A stretch of DNA of 10,161 bases from the NCBI GenBank assembly GCA_964404415.1, contig CAYOKC010000133.1:1-10161 (forward strand). The letters are read 5' to 3'. The first letter of the stretch is position 1. The number at the start of each line of letters is the position of its first letter. Source of the stretch: Leptolinea sp964404415. Lineage in GTDB: Bacteria > Chloroflexota > Anaerolineae > Anaerolineales > Anaerolineaceae. The notes beneath the pieces were generated by a model. The model saw nothing but the letters and a program-made list of their open reading frames with translations, searched no databases and was not told the origin of the DNA. Shown piece after piece: positions 6,866-10,161 of the stretch. The translations under genes and the position numbers were made by a program.

Positions 6866-7081
6866 ATGGTTCGCAAAGTTGCTCCTGTTGTGCATAAATA
6901 TAAACTGACCGATCACATCTCAGATTTTGAATACTGGCAAACCCAGTCATATGAAGCTCGGCTGGCTGTCGTAGAAGAGATGCGTCAAGCATATTATTCC
7001 TGGCTTGCGTCTCAGCAGAAAGAAAAATCAGATGTTCGACCTGGATTTCCGCGAGTTTATCGAATCGTTAAACAAAAATAA
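6866..7081 (+). CDS. Small partner protein of DUF6036-type nucleotidyltransferase
   Basis: The 71-residue product has an amphipathic helical core, DFEYWQTQSYEARLAVVEEMR (about 20-40), and a basic tail ending PRVYRIVKQK. This pattern of DxxYW, a polar turn, RLAVVEEMR and a C-terminal RVYRIV tail is what I recall of small proteins found immediately upstream of DUF6036 nucleotidyltransferases, and by position it could be the antitoxin or regulator of the pair. There is no zinc site, signal peptide or clear DNA-binding fold. The reading frame overlaps the downstream nucleotidyltransferase start by 50 bases, implying translational coupling. Both genes are AT-richer than the surroundings. The antitoxin role is inference from arrangement. 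Confidence 0.7.
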   Translation: MVRKVAPVVHKYKLTDHISDFEYWQTQSYEARLAVVEEMRQAYYSWLASQQKEKSDVRPGFPRVYRIVKQK

Positions 7082-7475
7082 CGTTAGATATCTTGTTGTC
7101 GGGGGATATGCCATGGCATTTCATGGTCACCCACGGTTTACAAAAGACCTGGATGTTTGGATTGAAATCACAACAGAAAATGCGAAGAAGTTGGTTCAGG
7201 CTATCGCGGATTTTGGTCTAGGGTCGATAGGACTTACAGAAGACGATTTCTCCGAACCCGAAGAAATTATTCAATTGGGCTATCCCCCATCCAGGATAGA
7301 TATCCTTACATCGATTGACGGTGTTGATTTCGACCATGCATATACACAACGTGTTTCTACTAGTATCGAAGGACTTACTATTAATTTTATTACATTGAGG
7401 GACTTGAAAATTAATAAAAAAGCAACAGGTAGAGATCAAGATTTACTTGATTTAAAAGAACTGGGAGAGAATTAA
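7032..7475 (+). CDS. DUF6036/AbiEii-like nucleotidyltransferase
   Basis: The 147-residue product belongs to the polymerase-beta-type nucleotidyltransferase superfamily. The start of the catalytic core is VRYLVVGGYAMAFHGHPRFTKDLDVW (18-43), giving the signature GG (24-25) and the metal-binding pair Asp39-x-Asp41. A third acidic residue is likely Asp90 in SRIDIL. The C-terminal segment DLKINKKATGRDQDLLDLKEL resembles the conserved K-x-x-R-x-x-D-x-x-D helix of DUF6036 and AbiEii proteins. Related proteins act as toxins in AbiE-type (type IV) or MNT-type systems by transferring nucleotides to targets such as tRNA; whether this one is a toxin is not known. The ATG at 7032 is chosen because the conserved region begins MFDLDFREF; a TTG at 7005 would add nine residues. 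It overlaps the small partner gene upstream, and its stop shares a base with the next ATG. Confidence 0.85.
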   Translation: MFDLDFREFIESLNKNNVRYLVVGGYAMAFHGHPRFTKDLDVWIEITTENAKKLVQAIADFGLGSIGLTEDDFSEPEEIIQLGYPPSRIDILTSIDGVDFDHAYTQRVSTSIEGLTINFITLRDLKINKKATGRDQDLLDLKELGEN

Positions 7476-8440
7476 TGAACGTCAGATATGGCATCATTGG
7501 ATTGGGAACCATTTCCAATAAGTTCGCTGACGCGGTCAACCGCGAAAAGGACATTGAACTGGTCGCCGTCGCCGCGCGTGACCAGGCCCGCGCGGACGAG
7601 TTCGCGAAGAAATACAAAGCCAAAAAGGCTTACGGCAGCTATGACGCCCTGATGGACGACCCGGATGTGGACATCATCTACATCGGGGTGACACACAACT
7701 TCCATTATGACATTGTCAAACAGTGTTTGATTAAACATAAGGCGGTGCTTTGCGAGAAGCCGCTGGTGCTCACTAAAAAAGAGGCGCAGGAGCTTACAGA
7801 CCTTGCCCAAAAGAATAACACGTTGTTAATGGAAGCCATGTGGACACGCTGCATGCCGGCGTACCGCAAGGCCCAGGAATGGGTGCGCGCCGGCAAGATC
7901 GGCGAGGTCAGCCTGATCAACGCCAGCTTCTGCTTCCATGGAACCTACGATCCTGAAAACCGCTGGTACAACCCGTCACTGGCCGGCGGCAGTCTGTTTG
8001 ACGTGGGCGTATATCCCGTAGAATTTTCCATGGGTATTACCGGTGAGCACCCGTCACAGGTGACCGGTGTGGCGAAGATCGCCCCCACCGGTGTGGACGA
8101 ATCCGCGGCTTTCAGCATGATCTTCCCGGGCGGGGCGGTGGCTTCACTGGCGTGCGGTTTCACCACCGACGCTATGGATGAAGCCGTAATCTACGGAACC
8201 GGGGGCAAGATCATCGTTGAAAACTGTTTTGGTCTGACCAGGGCGGAACTGTATGAAGGCCGCGATAAAAAGGTGGCCAAGTTCGAAGAAAAAACCGCCA
8301 ACGGGTTTATCTATCAGGCACGGCATTGCGCTGAATTATTCCGGGCGGGAAAGATTCAGAGTGACCTGATCCCCTGGGTGGATACCGTGGCCTGCGCCGG
8401 TGTGTTCGATACCCTGCGCAAGCAATGGGGACTTGTCTGA
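7475..8440 (+). CDS. Gfo/Idh/MocA family oxidoreductase
   Basis: The 321-residue product begins with the Rossmann motif YGIIGLGTIS (5-14). It continues with the conserved EKPL (94-97), whose Lys95 is the usual catalytic lysine of the family, and GGSLFDVGVYPV (171-182), corresponding to the family's GGG(A/S)L-D-G-Y substrate-pocket segment. The C-terminal half is the alpha/beta sheet domain that binds substrate. Enzymes of this type oxidise or reduce sugars, inositols or dihydrodiols with NAD(P); this one looks closest to the dihydrodiol dehydrogenase-like branch, a tentative placement. GGGAGAG (about 7463-7469) is a good ribosome site. The ATG overlaps the stop of the nucleotidyltransferase gene by one base, yet base composition changes sharply at this junction, so the upstream cassette may have inserted in front of an older gene. 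Confidence 0.92.
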   Translation: MNVRYGIIGLGTISNKFADAVNREKDIELVAVAARDQARADEFAKKYKAKKAYGSYDALMDDPDVDIIYIGVTHNFHYDIVKQCLIKHKAVLCEKPLVLTKKEAQELTDLAQKNNTLLMEAMWTRCMPAYRKAQEWVRAGKIGEVSLINASFCFHGTYDPENRWYNPSLAGGSLFDVGVYPVEFSMGITGEHPSQVTGVAKIAPTGVDESAAFSMIFPGGAVASLACGFTTDAMDEAVIYGTGGKIIVENCFGLTRAELYEGRDKKVAKFEEKTANGFIYQARHCAELFRAGKIQSDLIPWVDTVACAGVFDTLRKQWGLV

Positions 8441-8448
8441 CCACCCGT

Positions 8449-8478
8449 TTGACAATCTTCCTGTGTGTTTGATAGAAT
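8449..8478 (+). promoter_or_regulatory. Sigma-70-type promoter of the carAB operon
   Basis: A perfect TTGACA (8449-8454) is followed after 18 bases by TAGAAT (8473-8478). It begins 8 bases after the stop of the oxidoreductase gene and is the only strong promoter before carA, so transcription should start near 8485. That gives a leader of roughly 200 bases before the carA start. Confidence 0.8.
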
Positions 8479-8488
8479 ACCGCCCAAT

Positions 8489-8581
8489 ATGCGCAACCTG
8501 ATGAGCAACACCCGATCCCGACGAAATATCACCCCTTCCCGCGAAGAAGGCCGGGGTTGTTCCCACTTAATGGCGGCTTAA
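8489..8581 (+). CDS. Predicted arginine-rich leader peptide of carAB
   Basis: An ATG at 8489, about four bases after the predicted transcript start, opens a 30-codon frame ending in TAA at 8579-8581. Six of the 30 residues are arginine (positions 2, 9, 11, 12, 18 and 22), and three are packed in Arg-Ser-Arg-Arg, all written as CGA (8513-8515 and 8519-8524). It lies between the carAB promoter and an intrinsic terminator. CarAB makes carbamoyl phosphate for arginine and pyrimidines, so arginine codons are the expected sensor in a ribosome-mediated attenuator. There is no Shine-Dalgarno; the ORF would be translated as a nearly leaderless message. A second in-frame ATG at 8501 would still include five arginines. 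It could also be a chance frame: it is short and no homologue is known to me. Confidence 0.5.
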   Translation: MRNLMSNTRSRRNITPSREEGRGCSHLMAA

Positions 8582-8632
8582 CCGCTTCAGGTGCTTATGA
8601 AATACCCATGCTAAACCCGACAGCCCTTCTTC
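8534..8632 (+). promoter_or_regulatory. Predicted attenuator: competing RNA pairings in carAB leader
   Basis: GAAGAAGG (8543-8550) can pair in two exclusive ways. Locally, its last five bases pair with CCTTC (8534-8538) around a 7-base loop. At a distance, all eight pair perfectly with CCTTCTTC (8625-8632), which covers part of the 5' arm (8625-8629) and the start of the loop of the downstream terminator, so that this pairing would prevent the terminator from forming. A ribosome held at the CGA codons 8513-8524 would be expected to cover about 8534-8538 and so favour the antiterminator form. The pairings are seen in sequence; the switch is inference. Confidence 0.55.
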
Positions 8633-8650
8633 CCGAAGGGCTGTTTTTTT
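8620..8650 (+). terminator. Intrinsic terminator in carAB leader
   Basis: A perfect 10-bp stem, ACAGCCCTTC (8620-8629) with GAAGGGCTGT (8635-8644), has a 5-base TTCCC loop and is followed by an unbroken run of T to 8650. It lies downstream of the carAB promoter and 35 bases before the carA start codon. It would therefore stop carAB transcription unless bypassed, which marks it as an attenuator rather than simply the end of the upstream gene. Confidence 0.92.
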
Positions 8651-8668
8651 GTACTCACAGGCGGATAC

Positions 8669-8673
8669 AGGAG
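8669..8673 (+). promoter_or_regulatory. Ribosome binding site of carA
   Basis: AGGAG lies 11 bases before the GTG at 8685 and just after the terminator. It supports the GTG over a longer frame opening at a TTG inside the terminator T run (8649). Confidence 0.6.
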
Positions 8674-8684
8674 AAGACAGCAGA

Positions 8685-9827
8685 GTGGACACAGCGGAGA
8701 CAGCAACACTGGTACTACAGGACGGCACCATCCTCAAAGGGCAGGCTTTCGGAGCGGCGGCTGACAGCGTATTTGAGCTGGTATTCAACACCAGCATGAC
8801 CGGTTACCAGGAGATCCTCACGGATCCTTCCTATCGGGGGCAGGGGGTATTGTTCACCGTTTCGCACATCGGTAACACGGGCATCAACCTGGAAGATGAC
8901 GAGGCTCCGCACCCGCAGGTATCGGCGGTGGTCATCCGGCAGTTGAGCCATACCGTATCCAACTGGCGGGCCAGCCTGCCGCTTTCGGACTGGCTTGCGC
9001 AGGCCGGGGTGCCTGGCATCAGCGGCCTGGACACCCGTTTCCTCACCCGCAAACTGCGAGACGGCGGCACCCAGAAGGCTGCCCTCTCCACAAAGGGGAC
9101 GTCCCCCGAAACCCTGCTGAAAATGGCCAATGACTGGCCCGGCCTTGACGGGCAGGATATGGTCAAAGAGGTTTCCTGCAAAGAAAAGTATGACTGGAAG
9201 GCGGACGCGGGCAGTAAATGGGTGAAGGAGACGAACACCTTCAGCCACCCGGTGACCATCGCCGCGTACGATTTCGGCATCAAAGAAAACATCCTGCGCC
9301 ACCTGGCGTCCTCCGGCGCGAAGGTGACCGTCTACCCGGCGACCACGCCGGCGAAGGAAGTGCTGGCGGATCATCCCGACGGCATCTTCCTCTCCAACGG
9401 TCCCGGCGACCCGGCGGGCCTGCCGTACCTGGTGGACGCGGTGAAAGAATTGCTGGCCAGCGGTGTGCCGGTGTTCGGCATCTGCCTCGGCCACCAGTTG
9501 ATCGGCCGCGCGCTGGGCGCGGATACCTGCCGCCTGGCCTTCGGCCACCACGGCGGTAATCACCCCGTGCAGCACCTGCCCACCGGCAAGGTGTTGATCA
9601 CCGCGCAGAACCACAACTACTGTGTCATCCCTGAACAACTTGACCAAGGCCTGGTGGAGATCACCTATCGCAGCCTGAACGACAATTCGCTGGAAGGCAT
9701 GCGCCTGAAGACCAGGCCGGTATTCAGCGTACAGTTTCACCCCGAATCCGCGCCCGGGCCGCATGACGCGCATGACATTTTCGGCGAATTCTTCGCCTTG
9801 ATCAAAAAAGGGGGCAGCCATGCCTAA
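8685..9827 (+). CDS. carA: Carbamoyl-phosphate synthase, small (glutaminase) subunit
   Basis: The product (380 residues from a GTG start) is the CarA subunit, which hydrolyses glutamine and passes ammonia through a tunnel to CarB for carbamoyl phosphate synthesis, the shared precursor of arginine and pyrimidines. The N-terminal CPSase small-chain domain shows LVLQDGT (9-15), FNTSMTGYQEILTDPSY (34-50) and GISGLDTR (111-118). The class I glutamine amidotransferase domain shows LSNGPGDP (236-243), the nucleophile Cys267 in GICLGHQ, GHHGGNHPV (287-295), and the His352/Glu354 pair in FHPES. All catalytic residues are present and the length is normal. The GTG start is set by AGGAG at 8669-8673 and by the usual distance to the first conserved block. 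The end overlaps carB by eight bases. Expression is probably controlled by the leader terminator upstream. Confidence 0.97.
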   Translation: MDTAETATLVLQDGTILKGQAFGAAADSVFELVFNTSMTGYQEILTDPSYRGQGVLFTVSHIGNTGINLEDDEAPHPQVSAVVIRQLSHTVSNWRASLPLSDWLAQAGVPGISGLDTRFLTRKLRDGGTQKAALSTKGTSPETLLKMANDWPGLDGQDMVKEVSCKEKYDWKADAGSKWVKETNTFSHPVTIAAYDFGIKENILRHLASSGAKVTVYPATTPAKEVLADHPDGIFLSNGPGDPAGLPYLVDAVKELLASGVPVFGICLGHQLIGRALGADTCRLAFGHHGGNHPVQHLPTGKVLITAQNHNYCVIPEQLDQGLVEITYRSLNDNSLEGMRLKTRPVFSVQFHPESAPGPHDAHDIFGEFFALIKKGGSHA

Positions 9828-10161
9828 GCGCACTGATATCAAAACCATCCTGATCCCCGGCTCCGGGGCCATCGTCATCGGCCAGGCGGCCGAGTTTGAC
9901 TATTCCGGCACGCAGGCGGTGAAAGCCCTGCGTAAAGAGGGCTATCGCGTGGTGTTGATCAACTCCAACCCGGCCACCATTATGACCGACCCGGAGATCG
10001 CCGACGCCACCTACATCGAACCCATCACCGTTGAGGCCATGGAAGCCATCATCCAGCAGGAAAAACCGGACGCGCTGTTACCCGTCATCGGCGGGCAGAC
10101 CGGTTTGAACATGGCGCTGGCGCTCAGCGAAAATGGCGTGCTTGATAAGTACGGGGTGCAG
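9820..10161 (+). CDS. carB: Carbamoyl-phosphate synthase, large subunit (5' part)
   Basis: The first 114 codons of CarB are present; the gene runs off the window end in frame with no stop. The N-terminus MPKRTDIKTILIPGSGAIVIGQ matches the start of the first biotin-carboxylase-like half. It is followed by AEFDYSGTQAVKAL, LINSNPATIMTDPEIAD and LLPVIGGQTGLNMAL, all hallmarks of CarB. CarB phosphorylates bicarbonate and then carbamate with two ATPs and uses ammonia from CarA. The ATG lies inside the carA end (shared ATGCCTAA), and a GGGGG tract about four bases upstream serves as ribosome site, so translation is coupled to carA. A full-length protein would be about 1070 residues; the rest lies outside the window. 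Confidence 0.97.
   Translation, partial: MPKRTDIKTILIPGSGAIVIGQAAEFDYSGTQAVKALRKEGYRVVLINSNPATIMTDPEIADATYIEPITVEAMEAIIQQEKPDALLPVIGGQTGLNMALALSENGVLDKYGVQ

Noticed and set aside
8441..8684. PyrR-binding loop or T-box riboswitch in the carA leader
   Set aside because: By eye I found neither a T-box-like TGGNACCGCG sequence nor the conserved PyrR anti-antiterminator loop. A covariance-model search was not possible here.
8715..9878. A 387-codon open frame on the - strand across carA
   Set aside because: It lies antisense to a clearly real carA with intact catalytic motifs. Its translation is low-complexity-like (rich in His, Arg, Gly and Val), as expected for the complement of GC-rich codons.

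Overview
The window looks like bacterial chromosome of moderate GC content. All ten complete genes, the predicted leader ORF and one partial gene are on the + strand. Spacing is tight, many starts have Shine-Dalgarno sequences, and sigma-70-type promoters and intrinsic terminators are visible. No rRNA, tRNA, CRISPR array, insertion sequence or phage gene was seen. The gene mix (DUF6036-type nucleotidyltransferase pair, MarR with membrane proteins, cytoplasmic GH5, SDR and Gfo/Idh/MocA enzymes, carAB) is compatible with an anaerobic environmental lineage such as Anaerolineae (Chloroflexota). That placement is a weak guess from gene content; no taxonomic marker is complete here.

Layout. (1) 1-3011: a MarR-type regulator behind a repeat-rich promoter, then an atypical SDR (NmrA-like) oxidoreductase, a DUF1295/steroid-5-alpha-reductase-like membrane protein and a small DUF6512-like membrane protein. 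The last two overlap by ATGA, and the unit ends in a strong intrinsic terminator (2977-3011). (2) 3012-5887: a cytoplasmic GH5 glycoside hydrolase, an extended-SDR NAD-dependent epimerase-like protein and a class I SAM methyltransferase, closely spaced. (3) 6008-6805: a membrane-anchored protein of unknown function with a two-CxxC zinc-ribbon-like region. (4) 6866-7475: an AT-richer two-gene cassette, a small partner protein overlapping a DUF6036/AbiEii-like nucleotidyltransferase, resembling toxin-antitoxin-type modules. Its stop codon overlaps the start of a Gfo/Idh/MocA oxidoreductase (7475-8440). (5) 8449-10161: the carbamoyl-phosphate synthase operon, carA complete and carB cut by the window edge.

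The most interesting part is the carAB leader. Between a near-consensus promoter (8449-8478) and carA there is a 30-codon ORF containing six arginine codons, three of them clustered as Arg-Ser-Arg-Arg. It is followed by a 10-bp-stem intrinsic terminator. An 8-nt segment inside the ORF (8543-8550) is perfectly complementary to a segment (8625-8632) that begins in the 5' arm of the terminator, and can alternatively form a local hairpin with 8534-8538. This is the geometry of a trp/his-type ribosome-mediated attenuator, with arginine, an end product of CarAB, as the sensed amino acid. It is an inference from sequence, not a demonstrated mechanism.
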